Assembly: GCA_964036045.1 (NCBI GenBank)
Contig: OZ038380.1
Span: forward strand, 70,540,186 to 70,604,185
Direction of reading: 5' to 3'
From: Eutreptiella sp. 'Long Island Sound 2002'
Taxonomy: Eukaryota > Euglenozoa > Euglenophyceae > Eutreptiales > Eutreptiaceae
DNA length: 64,000 nt
Shown here: in pieces, positions 47,289-58,789 of the stretch
Layout of the letters: every line of letters starts with the position of its first letter
How positions within the stretch are numbered: position 1 is the stretch's first letter
Program-made: the position numbers and the translations under genes
The notes under the pieces: model-generated
The model's input: only the letters and a program-made list of their open reading frames with translations
Told to the model about the DNA's origin: nothing
Databases searched by the model: none

Positions 47289-48428
47289 CCGCCGTGCATC
47301 CTTGCTATTGCCAATGGTCCATTCTCCCATGTGCCTCTGTCTCACACCTAGATATTTCAAATTTGTTTGCAATGAAATGTACCTCCACTTCCCCCCTTGC
47401 ACCCTCCTCCACCGGGGAGGATACTTCCCTATTGTCTAAGGCACTACGGGACTTGAGTGGGGCTACCATCCTCAAGGATGAGCGCGTGGGCCATGACTCG
47501 GCCACGTGGGCGCTATCATTTTCCCTAGCACGGCGCCAATTCAACAACCTCGACCAATATGTGAAGAACGCCACTTCCACCCAAACTACGGGTGAGGCAT
47601 GCAAGGCCGCCGTTGACGCATACACCGCCTCCCTACTCCCCCGCACCGCCATGTGTGAACTTGTGCTCAACTTGTGGGCCCCCAAGTCTTCGTGGAGGAC
47701 CCTCTCGAAACTCTAGGCACTCCGCAAGATAGAGTACCACCGCACCGTGCCTGGTGGCCCCTACTCCCGGCCGATTCGCACCGCGCGGGACTCCCAAGCC
47801 CGTTGGAATGAGTTGGTCGCCCCCCTGGATTGGGATGACCCCGTTGCCATGGTGGTGCCCAAGGGCACGTGGATGTCTTGGCCCTTCTCCTCATGGGTGA
47901 AATACATCCTCTCCCCGCCGTGCTTGGTGCAGTCAATCAATTCCTTCTTCCCGTTGACGTTCACCGTTTGGGGGGATGACTACCCTGTGGCCGGGGGCAA
48001 CTTGACCAAACTCACCATCTCCTTGGCCAATTTCGACCGCGTGGCCCGCTTCCCCCCGCGCCTTTGGGTGTTGAGCATCGCCAATTGTGATGACAAGGCC
48101 ATGGATACCCTTGGGACGTTGTGGAAAAGCAATATGGTATGGAGGTACTCCTCTCACCTAGTGCCTTTCACTCTTTCTAGTTTTGTTCTAGTTCGCCTTG
48201 GACACCGCTCGCCAGAAGCTAGGCTAGGCTAGGCTAGAACGAAATGAACCACACCCAATGTCTCGGGTTTAGGTCATTCAAGAGATCATCGACATCGGCC
48301 TCGTCCAATGGGGGGCCTCCAAGGAGGAGGCAAAGCTGATCCTCGGGGAGGATCTACCGTGGACAGGGAGGGTGATCGGGGTGTCCACATGCCCCCAAGT
48401 GGGGTCCACGTTCAACGAGGGCATATGA
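47289..48428 (+). CDS. transposase-like protein, two exons, in-frame TAG
   Basis: Plus-strand reading from the acceptor at 47288 (first ATGs 47294 and 47372) runs through TAG 47714-47716 (SWRTLSKL before ALRKIEYHRTVPGG) to about 48136. A 136-bp intron (48137 GTATGG to 48272 TTTAG) joins WKSNM to VIQEIIDIGLVQWGASKEEA, ending at TGA 48426-48428. Without splicing the frame would run through the CTAGAAC cluster. The core (WGDDYPVAGGNLTKLTISLA; RLWVLSIANCDDKAMDTL) has the D..P....T.....N........W......DDK layout also seen in the transposase-like gene at 6340-8100. Assignment to that class is tentative. An upstream exon before 47163 is possible but not identified. Confidence 0.5.
48137..48272 (+). 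repeat. intron with CTAG/CTAGAAC motifs (cluster 5)
   Basis: GT...AG segment containing TTCTAGTTTTGTTCTAGTTC and AGCTAGGCTAGGCTAGGCTA followed by GAACG. It is the best supported intron in the window, because a continuous protein frame lies on both sides and phase is kept. Confidence 0.6.
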
Positions 48429-48841
48429 CATGCCCAAAGGAAGACTTGGGAGGGTAGTGCTATCCCACGGGCCATGGAGGGTGATGAGGATGGCTTGGCC
48501 TTCCCCCTTGGGATACCATCTTTGCAGGCCGCCGGTTGCTGTGCGTCAAGTTGTTTTTTCAAGGTGCCGGCCTATCTCTGTCCCAGGGCGACACGGCCTT
48601 CGACGTCCACCCGCAGCGAATTCTCTTGGTTCACTCGCACCTTAAAGTCCGAAACCTGCAGATTGGCGTGTGCTGCAATCTTCTTGGCCTGCTCAAGCGA
48701 TTCCTCCAAAGGGCTAGTGCCCTCATGCTGTTTCCGGCACTCTTCGAAAACTGCATCCTTCGGTGCAGCTTGGTGCTCCTTCTTGAGCGCACCGGCCTCC
48801 GTGGTATGTGCTTCCTTGAGAGCCTTGACATCCGTGGACAC
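48278..48841 (-). CDS. coiled-coil protein with in-frame TAG
   Basis: The minus frame reads STDVKALKEAHTTEAGALKK, then EESLEQAKKIAAHANLQVSD, then TAG 48572-48574 followed by AGTLKKQLDAQQPAACKDG, and ends at TGA 48278-48280. The TAG sits between two helical stretches. The 3' part overlaps the second exon of the convergent plus gene (48273-48428), so the true end or an intron may lie earlier. The first codons are a minimum; an upstream start is possible. No family is recognised. Confidence 0.4.
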
Positions 48842-48996
48842 AACCCCCTTTGAGGTGGCTACTCATTGCTCTGCACCTTGTGTTGATACTGATAGACGAG
48901 ACAAGGTCCCTCAAATGAGGTTCATGGTGTTTTTGCGCTTTTTTGTCTGGTGGACGTCCGACCCCGAGGCCCGTGTGTGTACGGTCTCCGACTTCC

Positions 48997-49365
48997 TCAG
49001 CTTGACTTACACCCCCCTTTCGTTCCTATGGCCGCAACTATTTGTCCTACGACGTGCGCACATGATAATCGACCGCTTTCCTCCCAAAAGTTGTGAACTT
49101 TGGCAAGCTAGTTGAACGGCTCTGGTAGGACATGTATTTCAGAGGAGCTTGCACGAAAAATCGCCCCTTGGTCAGTGTCTTGCCTCTTGCGCGAGGCTGA
49201 CTTGTGCACCACAGCGCTGCTCCGTGCGTACTGGTTCCTTCCCACGCAAGGCTGGTGATCGCAATCGGCATCTTCACGTCGCGCGGCTTCGAGATGGCCC
49301 TTGCGGTCGCAAAAAGTGATGATTGCTCTCTTGTAGTACACAAGCGCCGCCTTGGAGTCGCACAC
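48997..49365 (-). CDS. short uncharacterised protein with in-frame TAG
   Basis: The minus frame (DSKAALVYYKRAIITFCDRK ...) crosses TAG 49108-49110 (LPEPFN before LAKVHNFWEESGRLSC) and ends at TGA 48997-48999. Composition is ordinary on both sides of the TAG. The start is uncertain and no domain is recognised. Confidence 0.35.
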
Positions 49366-49790
49366 GGCATCCGACGGTGTTTAGACCAGTGCACTAGCGC
49401 ATTGCCGGGTCCGTGATCTCCTCACCCGATATGAGGAGGAATTCTCACAATGGGGCGGGTTGCAGCGTCACATCCCTCTGTCCCACATCCTTGTGCCCAA
49501 CATCCTTTTGCCCCGGGAATGGAACGAAGCAGCGCCCTCTGGGGCCACGGGGATGGTCACCTCCATGGACGGAAAGACAGCAACTAAAGCATGAAGTAGC
49601 AGGACACGGAAGGACACGGGGGCATGACAAAGGCGTACAAAGGCAGCTCTAGTACGACAGGCCAGAAGACAGGGCAGGTACAGGGGGGTGTTGTCATCGA
49701 ATAGAGTAGGAGGTCAAGGCACAAGACACGGTCTTTTCCCGGAGAAGGGGGCTATGGGTAGGGCTATCGTGTGGGGATGGGGGTTATGTC
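49366..49790. other. no secure gene
   Basis: A plus-strand motif CCCACATCCTTGTGCCCAAC, CATCC makes a short tandem echo at 49480-49510. If UAR is sense, the frame of the minus gene on the right can be read on to TGA 49557-49559, but the extra residues look like 3' UTR. Confidence 0.4.
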
Positions 49791-50249
49791 TTAGAGCTTG
49801 CCGTTGGCAACTATTGGAATACAACAATCGCAAACGAAATTAGCAAACACGCGTCGTGCACAAGGCGGGAGTTTTTCATGGGGTTCTTCTGTTGAAAAGC
49901 ATGCGTCCCGTGCACCCTCCTCCGTGTCGTGTCGTCGCTGCCACACTAGGCCCGTTTCCCCTTCTTTGGTGTTGCCGCCTTGGAAACACTTGAAGAATGA
50001 TTTTCCCGGGCAGTGTTCCACTAGTAGTACCCCGCGACACGATAATGCAACAGGGGTGGTCGCGGAGGGACAAGCGTGCACAAGAGGACACGACCAGACG
50101 ACCTGGGGATCAAGAGCAGAGCGCAGGGCAAAGCCCCCCAATTTGCGGACCTTCCGCTCTGTTGCCAAGTGGGCCATACACCGAGCGTTGGGTGTGGCAT
50201 TTTGGGGCCTTGCGCTCTGGTCATTGGCCTTGTTCACCACGCACAACAC
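49791..50249 (-). CDS. uncharacterised cysteine-rich protein
   Basis: A minus ORF of 152 codons (CVVNKANDQSARPQNA; EHCPGKSFFKCFQGGNTKEG; RRVFANFVCDCCIPIV) holds about ten cysteines, ends in TAA at 49791-49793 and can be read on through TAR codons. No family is recognised. The start codon in this frame is not a clear ATG, so it may be an exon. Confidence 0.35.
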   Translation of the reverse strand: MLCVVNKANDQSARPQNATPNARCMAHLATERKVRKLGGFALRSALDPQVVWSCPLVHACPSATTPVALSCRGVLLVEHCPGKSFFKCFQGGNTKEGETGLVWQRRHDTEEGARDACFSTEEPHEKLPPCARRVFANFVCDCCIPIVANGKL

Positions 50250-52738
50250 AAATTAATTCCACATAGCGCATGGAGGGGCCTATTACTCACAACGAGGGCC
50301 ATCAAATACCCGTTGAATGGTTGGTGGTGTCCCTCCGGCTATGGCAAGGAGTAAAGTGTTAGGATGACTTGCTCAGAGTAACCAAGCTACCTTGTTGCCA
50401 CCGCTTGTTGGTTGATGATGACGAATGAGTCTTGAATGTAACACCGTCCAAAGCAAGCGAGTGCCTTGTGTAAAGATCTGTGGGCAATGAAACTGGAACG
50501 TGATACATGTAACCTATTGGCAAATGTACATCAATGCTTAGACTATGATATTAGTTGTACACCTTGCGGTGGAACCGATTTCTTTATTGGCAATGTCCGG
50601 CCAATGACGACATTTAATTAGCATGTGAGCATTTTGGATTTCCACACTCGCCGGTAAAAACAAGATTAGCATCTTTCACGTACCTTACGAAAGAGCGTCA
50701 AACACCGAACATCATAAGCATGGCCCGTGTATGGCAACACTTGGACTTTGGAATTGAGGTTTACACCTTGCAACGTTACCTTCTCATTCTTGGCATGTGC
50801 GGTGATTGTCCACACTACACATGCAAAAATAATCATTCCGCGATGTACGGGGAACACGATAAGTAGAATTTGTCCATACAAAATTGAAACACAACAAACA
50901 AAATTGGTCAACATAATCAGCATGTGTGTCATACCAACATGAATAGCATTACACAGTGGACGTAAGAAATTTGGCCAATGTGTGTCAGTGCTTCCACTTT
51001 GGAGCACCAAAAGAAAAATGTGATGCATGCAGAACCGCAAAAGAGCATGCGAAAATCATACGGACCCATTGTAAAGAGGTGTACAATGCCAACTCTTAGA
51101 TTCACGTGGGCTTGGCATGCAACACATGCTAGTTATTCCAGTCCTTGTTTGTGCTCATAATAGCTTCTCATGCAAAGAATGACGCTCGCGGTTCGTTCAG
51201 CGATAGTAGCACCCATGTTGGCCTTGCGGTGTTACTTGTTCATTGCAATATGCCAAGTCCAACGACAGTCACGGCAAGCGACGCATAGTTTTCCATGAGG
51301 AACGTATTACCTATCGAAGAGGGACCAATGATTTCAGAAAGAGCACACACGACACCCGCCACACAACACCTACAATTTCTTTTTGAGTTCACAAGGGCGA
51401 CCACCATGAGTTCGGGGAGGCAGAAACAATTGTGGTGAAGGACAATGGGCACCGATATGAAGACATAGTGGCTAGTACCCACGAATGTGATTGAAGTAAT
51501 TCTTGACACTCGTGTGTCCCGTCCCATGGGACATGCAATCTGGTGTACCTTCGCAACATGCTCCGCCACCAACGGACTGTATCAATTCTTCAGGAATCAT
51601 CGCGTCCACCCAATTGCCTGCACACCTTGTGGAACGGGTAGCAGAATGAAGTCCAACATTCTATCCCCGAAAAGCTCTTGGCCACTATATCTATCCGCGT
51701 GCATATCTATCCCACACATGCCTCGAACCTTCTCAAGCGGCATCATTCATAACAACAATGTCATCAGGATACACCGGGATCCATTGAATAGCCGGATGGG
51801 GCAAGTTACATGTAGCCTTCGCCATGACACACGCACAATTTCTCGCGGGCGACACCAAACTTGTCATTGGACCCAATAATATCGTTGTTGAAAACTTGCT
51901 GAATAGCTAGAAATGTTTCATGTCTCTCGCCACACAATTTGTTGTTCAATTTCATTCCAATATCCATTGTGTCACAAGAAAGGCAAAACCACACATTTCT
52001 GCAGATTCCATCCTGCTATGTACATGTCAAATCTTAAGTCAAGTGCTTGACCATGTCAGCTTCGTTTTCACCACTTCAGAACCACCTTGATCCCTCGGAA
52101 TGCAGTGTCATTTGCAAAATCACAACACCAATGAAGCACGGCTTGGAAATTTACGTTTGGGATTGGCCCTTGCTGCTTATGTTGCTAAAACCAACTGCAT
52201 TGGTGACCCCTTCTACGCGAAACCACACAAACATTTGCAAAAAAGCTTGCCTACACACTTGCCTCTTAGCCTAGAAGACTTTCACGAAAAATCATTACTT
52301 GTTGAAGTAGGCATTTTGCATCTCTGCTATTTGGGCTCGGTACAACAGTGTGGTATTGTGGAGCAAAAAAGAATGCATGCACAACTGCCAAAACTTGTGG
52401 CAAAAATCCTTTGTGGCCCTATGTGAGGCCATGTGCCAACAAAAAGTTCAACTTCCCATTGTTGTCGAAGTCTATGATTCATGTTGTGCATACTTCGGTA
52501 GAAATTCAACAAAATAAGGTGGATTCCTCCTTTCACGTTGCCTTCGCATCTTTTGCTCCACAAGTGCCAACATCCGCCTACAACATAAAAAACCATGCGC
52601 TAAGTGCAAGATATTTTGCAACTTGGAGCACACCATGGCCAAATCATTTTGTGCCACTATTCGCGAACAATTATGAGTAACGCAGCCGAAACAAGCTGGT
52701 CTTTGCAATCGATACTTTGATCTCCAGCATTTGTACCG
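50250..52738. other. AT-richer region with weak hydrophobic ORFs
   Basis: Base composition drops visibly in GC compared with the flanks. Minus ORFs 50666-51040 (LTNFVCCVSILYGQILLIVF) and 51240-51572 (YVFISVPIVLHHNCFCLPEL; LAVTVVGLGIL) each contain one to two membrane-like stretches. On the plus strand 52100-52426 (ARLGNLRLGLALAAYVAKTN) looks coding-like and stops at TGA 52424. All three frames are long when only TGA stops, so no model is secure. Confidence 0.35.
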
Positions 52739-53794
52739 TTGGCAGCTTCCAAGGTAGCTTGGCTGATGTGGTCATCTTTTGGGCTCAAAAACTCCAGGTT
52801 TCTTCACAACTTGTGCCCGCCAATGTGTAGCATGTCCTCGCGAACGTCAAGGGCTTACTTTTACTGGTCGACAAAAAGCAAGTGGAAACAAACACAACAA
52901 CTGTTTCCCATGATGGATGGCCTTAACACCGTTTGCAAGAATCAATAAATCCCCGCAAGCCGCGTGCTCTCTATTTCCCACTTCCCACTATTCAACACTC
53001 CAAAAGGAGATGCCACAAGTTGGGTTAAATGCCAATATGCTCCCATGCATGGCTTTGCTATGCACAAAAAAACATTTGCGGTTGCATTAGAAAATACCAT
53101 TTATGCGCAGCTCAGATCTCATTTGAACGCTGATGTAACCGCAAAATTTGGGCGTATTCTTTTGCACGGCACGACTGAACTGTATGTCATTGTGATTGCT
53201 TTTGCGATGCCCAGAGGTATCATAAATCCTTTCATTTGTGCAAACATGGATCCGGCTAGGTACACTAACGTTGATCTCCGCATGTTGCAAAAGAGCAAAC
53301 ACAAGATCTTCGCACCTTTTGGCAAAATGCTAAGTAGGAAGGAAAACCATAACATGGCTCCTAATTTGTTTCGTGCCTTTTATCCGTACTTCCTCCGTCA
53401 TCGTAGCCAACACATCATCTGTCCATGTTTGCTATCCTTTCTTAATGGGCTCTTGGATTCCAACACCTCATGCGACCACTATGCCCATGTTCATGTGACG
53501 CGCGTGACTTCCTCGAAATGTACATTGTGCCATATTCGTTCTGCATTACCTCCTACATTTAACACGCATCTCGTTCACTGCAAGTCCACACTCCTGAATG
53601 ATTCTCTCTTACAACAACTCAACAACCCCATCACTCCCACACCCATTTTTCAAGGGCGTTCCCACCACGGGCCACCTAGTGTCCACGTCAGGATTTTGGC
53701 CTGCCCAGACGTTGTGCTACAGATGTACCGGCGAACCATGTCGGGCCCATTACTCCAACATGTCGTTACAAAACCATTAAATGTAACAGGGTGA
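52739..53794 (+). CDS. uncharacterised protein, one in-frame TAA, ends TGA
   Basis: The plus frame is open from after TGA 52718-52720. It crosses TAA 52946-52948 (MMDGLNTVCKNQ before IPASRVLSISHFPLFN) and runs to TGA 53792-53794. The 276 codons from 52964 are the longest plus-strand ORF in this AT-richer part. The C-terminal half has Cys/His pairs (CDHYAHVHVTRVTSSKCTLC; HLVHCKSTLL) that could bind zinc. Before 52915 another frame looks equally coding-like, so the N-terminus is uncertain. No family is recognised. Confidence 0.35.
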
Positions 53795-55019
53795 AAAGAT
53801 GCATTTGTTCATGCCGCATCCGTTGGTTTTGGTACTAGCTCCTAACTCAACAATATGGAAAACATATTCAACATTCGTTGTCAATTTGGTTGCTTTAGAA
53901 TCGGCTCAGCTTAGGTAAACCACATGTATGACACCATTTGGAACACATTGCCCCGCCATGCCTTCCCATTGTATCGTTGGGCCCTGAAACATGTTTTTGT
54001 TTTAGTCCGGCATGTCCAAAATAGGGGGGGGTATGTGACCCAAGGGCAAAAAAAAAAAAACTCTCCCATGCCAGTTGTGTGCATAAAACGGGTAAAAAAA
54101 TAGGCAAATTGACCGACTTTGGCCCCTGACAAGACCTCGCCACCGTCTCTCCACGCTGCAACCCTTGTCGTTGTAGATTCCGCACGTCCGAAGTAGGGGG
54201 CGAACAATTTTTCTGCGCGAGAGTGCCAATATTCTCACAAAAATCCAGAAAAGGTGAAAATATGCCTCTATTCGCGACAAAATGGCCTTTTTGACCCCCC
54301 TCCCGGGCAAAACATCCATATATTACTACACACCTCGCCCCTTAAATCTACCTAACAACAAGCAACAAACAGCAAGCACCACGCAACAAGCAGTTCTCCT
54401 TTCGGTTTTGGCCATTACTGCGTTCCACCGCTCCAGGCTCTACTCTAGTCTAGCAATCTCATACCCTACGTGGTGCCCTTCCCGAGTCTAAAAATTGAGC
54501 CTAAAACTCACCACCGGCGCCGGGGGGCGGGGGGATCAGGTGAGGAGGTGCCCTCCCAAAACTGCACTTTTTGTGCCCGAAAAAGCTTTTTTGGGCAAAA
54601 ACGGCACCGGAAGGGTTTCAAAACAACCAAGTGAAAAGAAACGGTTCATACACTTCACATGCGCCGTCACTCCCGCGTGACAAAGACCCCTTTCTTGCCC
54701 TCTAACTCCATGATATGGCTGAGAACCGCCCCAAAAATGGCGAAAACGGGCCGAAAATGCGCGTTGTTTGTGTGAAAGTGCCCCACAACCAAGAACAGGC
54801 TGTATCTTGGGCTACCTACCTCGAATAAGACATGTGAGGGCACCTAGTCCACCCGCAACCCCCAACTTTTTGTGGTTTCCAACCCTCAAAATCACCCAAA
54901 GAGACGTCTACAGCCCCCGGAGGTGTGGCCCCTTGGTGGAGCCGGATGGGCAGCCCGGCTCGCACACGGTGGGGGCCAACAGAGAGTCCCCCAGGCTCCC
55001 TGGGGAGAGGAAAAAGTAA
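53795..55019. other. no gene recognised
   Basis: Contains a 13-base A run (about 54048-54060) and a GC-richer patch at 54840-55010 directly before the tandem repeats. Short ORFs have no recognisable domain. Confidence 0.5.
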
Positions 55020-56440
55020 TTTTTGCAACGTTGTTCTTGGACAACCTGGCATGCTCAAACAAGTGTTCTTTTCACCCCTTTTCAGCCTGTGCTGATGCGT
55101 TTTGGCTCATGGAAAATCCCAAAATGCCTTGAACATGGGCCGTTTTGGGAGCAAGAATGGGTCAAAAATGGGTCAAAAATGCATTTTTCCATAATTATCC
55201 TTCACCATTGGGGATGCTCAAACAATTGTTCTTAGCCCCTTTTGAGCCTTTGGTGACGCGTTTTGGACCATGGAAAATCCCAAAATGCCTTGAAAATTGG
55301 CCGCTTTGGGACCAAGAATCGGTCAAAAATGGGTCGAAAACGCATAGTTCCCAACCCCATCCCGGACCATTCCGGGTGTTCAAACAAGTGTTTTTAGCCC
55401 GTTTCAGCCCGCGGTGGCGCCTTTCGGCGTATACGAAATCCCAGAATGCCGTGAAAATGGGCCGTTTTGGGACCAAAAGTGGTTCAAAATTGGGACAAAA
55501 AAGTGTTTTTCCAAAAGTGATCCTCGACTATTTGGTTGCTCCAACTAGTGTTTTTGACCGGTTTGAACCCTGTGGTGACGTGTTTTGGCCAATGGAGAAT
55601 CCCAAAATGCCTTGAAAATTGGTTGTTTCGGGACCAAAAAACGGGTCAAAAAAAGTCAAAAATGCGTGAAAAGCGCATTTTCCAAAAAGGAACCCTAGAC
55701 CAATTGGGACACTCGAATAAGGGTTTTCACCTCCTTTTGAGCCTGTGGTGATGCGTTTTGGCCCATTGAAAATCCCAAAATGCCTTGAACATGGGCTATT
55801 TTGGGACCAAAAACGGGTTAAAAAAGGGTCGAAAACACATTTTTCCAAAAGTGATCCTAGACGATTTGGGATGCTCAGACAAGTGTTTTTAGCTGATTTT
55901 GAGCCCGTGGTGACACATTTTGGCCCATGGAAAAGCCCAAAATGCCTTGAACACGGGCCGTTTTGGGACTAAGTATGGGTCCAAAATAGGTCGAAAACAC
56001 ATTTTTCCAAAAACGATCCTGGACGATGCAGGACGTTCAAGCAAGTTGTTTTAGCCCGTTTCAGCCGAAGGTGACATGTTGTAGTGCATACGAAATCCCA
56101 GAATGCCTCGAAAATGGGCCGCTTTGGGACCAAAAGTGGTTCAAAAATGGGTCAAAAACGTGGTTTTCCAAAAGTGACCGTCAACTATTTGGTGTGCGCA
56201 AGGTCGTGTCTTTAGCTCGCTTTGAGCCGGTTGTCTCGCGTTTTGGGCCATGGAAAATCACAAAATGCCTTGAAAATGGGCCGTTTTGGGACCAAGAATG
56301 GGTCGAAAATGTATCACAGACGTGTTTTTCCAAAAGTCATTGTGGGCCATTGGGGTGCACAAACAAGTTAATTGTGCCCATTTTGAGCCAGTTTTGACCC
56401 ACTTTAGCCCATTTCGCCACATGTATGCACCAAATTGTAA
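55020..56440. repeat. eight tandem ~161-bp repeats
   Basis: The landmark AAAATGCCTTGAA...GGGCCGTTTTGGGACCAA recurs at about 55122, 55282, 55442, 55603, 55777, 55938, 56100 and 56262. Spacings are 160, 160, 161, 174, 161, 162 and 162 bp. Units are 70-85 percent alike by eye. The spacing is mostly not a multiple of three, so the ORFs over it (PWKIPKCLENGPFWDQ) are shadows of the repeat. Confidence 0.9.
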
Positions 56441-56504
56441 CTTCGCACTTACCTTAGAGCAATGTTGTGGAACCGCGTAGAGTTGGGGAGAGGGACGTAG
56501 ATTA

Positions 56505-56550
56505 GATTATATATATATATATATATATAGTCATAGTCATAGTCATAACC
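56505..56550. repeat. (TA)n and (TCATAG)n microsatellites
   Basis: TATATATATATATATATATA is followed by about three and a half TCATAG units. Confidence 0.95.
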
Positions 56551-57869
56551 ACTTATCATGCCGTCTACTGGAGTTACCGGGCATCTCGCGCCGACAGGTG
56601 GTTCCTGCCTCGCTCGATCCCGTGGGTCCCAGGGCTGCCTGAGGTGGCCCACAGCATGACGGAGGACCCAGAGGACCGGGGATACCGGGCAACCAGGCTT
56701 TGGGGGCAGTGGCAACTGCAAAGCGTTAGCATTAGCAACGGCGACGGACGCTGGCCCGTTTGTTCGCCGGGGGTAAGGGGGCAAGGCAAAGCAGCGCAGC
56801 AGCATCGCAACAAGCAGAAAGCAAGGGCACCTCTGTCCGTCGCAAAGCAGCAACCAAGGAACAAAGCAGCACGCATGCGGCGAAGCGAGAGCTGACCCTC
56901 CATCGTTCACGTTGCCCCGCCACTGTGGAGACACCCAACACCCAAGACCCCACGTATTCCATTGTCGTCCGCGTCCTCGAAACTGCCCACCACCCCTGAC
57001 TCCACGTATCCCTCTGCCAGCACGCACTAGCCTGTATGTGCACAGCCAGGATTTCTGGGAGGCTCCAGCCTAGCCTGGCCCTCAGCTTTCATCGCCCCCA
57101 TGTCTCCACATTGTACGCCATCTGCCCACCGCACCAGTCCCCTAGTATAGTACAGAAACACGTTACCAACTCCACGTCCCCGTGGCCCCGTGCTGCCCCC
57201 ACACCCCAGATATATACCATGCTGGCATCCCATGTCAGGGGCCAGCGCCCAGTCTGCATCGAGGCATTCACTTGCCCACATATAATATATCTTGAGGGTC
57301 TACAGGGGGGGACGCCGGCCGCTTTGCGACGGGAGTGGCGCAACCCGTGAATATCGCTGGCTGGGATTCGGGCTGGTGGGTGCCGTAGCTTGGTTATCGA
57401 CCCCCTGTAGGGGTACCCACCAGAGGCTCGCCCCGGGCCGTGGTTACCAGGTGCACCTCATCTGGCCCACATACAATGCCCTGGCGCCTACCCTTGACCC
57501 TTACCTGCACTAATTGGCCAGCTTCCGTGGTTGCGCCTCTTCCGCCACAGCAGCGGCCAGGCCGCAGGTTCGGCCCCCACCGACGACGTGGCGAGCCTAC
57601 TTATAGCATTGGCCCGCGCGTCACCCCCGGACCACTCAGCATGCCGCTCCCCTGCCCTCCTCGCCTCTAGCCGACCGGACTGGCGCCCCCCAGGGGTAAG
57701 CTGTTACAGTGGTGAGGCGACTGCATACTCTTCACTACGACGCCGCGCAGTACCGCTGTTGCCACGCCGACGCCACCTGCTAGCCGCCACGACACTCACC
57801 ACTGCAACCACAAGGCCATGGTCAGAGGTTAGACTATGTACATGCCCGCAGGCACGGTCCCTCTAGTTT
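56551..57869. other. no secure gene
   Basis: Open frames occur on both strands in this GC-rich stretch, without a recognisable domain. It lies on the 3' side of the minus-strand retrotransposon ORF and may be part of its 3' UTR or neighbouring repeat sequence. Confidence 0.45.
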
Positions 57870-58210
57870 GTTAACGGGGCCAGGGGATGCCCCCGCGCTC
57901 CCCCTGAGTTGTTAGAGGGGTCAGGGGGACACCCCAGTACCGCCATGCATCCCCGTGCTCCCCCACTGTACGGTTCCCCAGTACCGCCGCGTTCCCCCAC
58001 CGTACGGACTCCAGTACCGCCGCATACCCCCACCATACGGTCCCCTGTACCGCCGCGTACACCCCCACGATGTCAGTACACCGTCATCTGGAACTTCCCC
58101 GCTGCTCCCCCACTGTACGGCTCCCCAAGACCGCCGCGTACCCCCGCCGTACGGATCCCAGTACCGCCGCGTTGACCCCCAAGACTCCAGTACTCCGCCA
58201 CCTGGAACTC
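57870..58210. repeat. GTACCGCCGC / CCCACCGTACGG minisatellite
   Basis: Roughly ten degenerate units alternate CAGTACCGCCGCGTA-type and CCCCCAC(C/T)GTACGG-type segments, about 30-40 bp each. It lies about 0.6 kb downstream of the retrotransposon stop codon. Confidence 0.75.
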
Positions 58211-58789
58211 CACGTGCCCCCTGTGAGCGCTCCCTCCAGGCTGCCATGCCGTCTCCACGACGCCCGCCATACTGTCCCCCTGATGACCCCACCGTCATAA
58301 CCTTCCACGCACACATCTTCGCCCCGTCGCCGCTCCTGGGGCCTGCAGGCTGACCCCGCAACCCCGTGTAACACTCCCAGGGGGCGCCGCAGCGCTGTAA
58401 CCCCCAAACAACTCCGTGCACCCCCGGTGTATCCCGAGCAACCACTCCCAAGACTGCCGTAGCCGGGCCGCCAGTAGAGACCCCAGTGCCATGGGAATAC
58501 CCTACAGGGGTTTGGGCCTTATTACCCTGGTCGGGACGACCCATGACACCTCACTGTTGTATGCGGCGACCCGGGGCAGGCGGGTGAAGCATCCCTGTCC
58601 GACCCTCATGCACGGGGGCAGTACGGCTCACCATCAGGCCGGCACGACCTGTCACATCGCGTTGGCCGTCATACGCCGCCTGCCAGTACCGCACAATCAG
58701 GCCGCGTAGGCACTGCTTCTCAGGCGCCACTCCCTCCGCTGCGTCCAGCGTAGGGATGGTAGCTGGTGCACCCACAATTCCCATCCCCA

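Noticed and set aside
55020-56440. Repeat protein encoded by the 161-bp units
   Set aside because: Most unit lengths are not multiples of three, so frames change from unit to unit.
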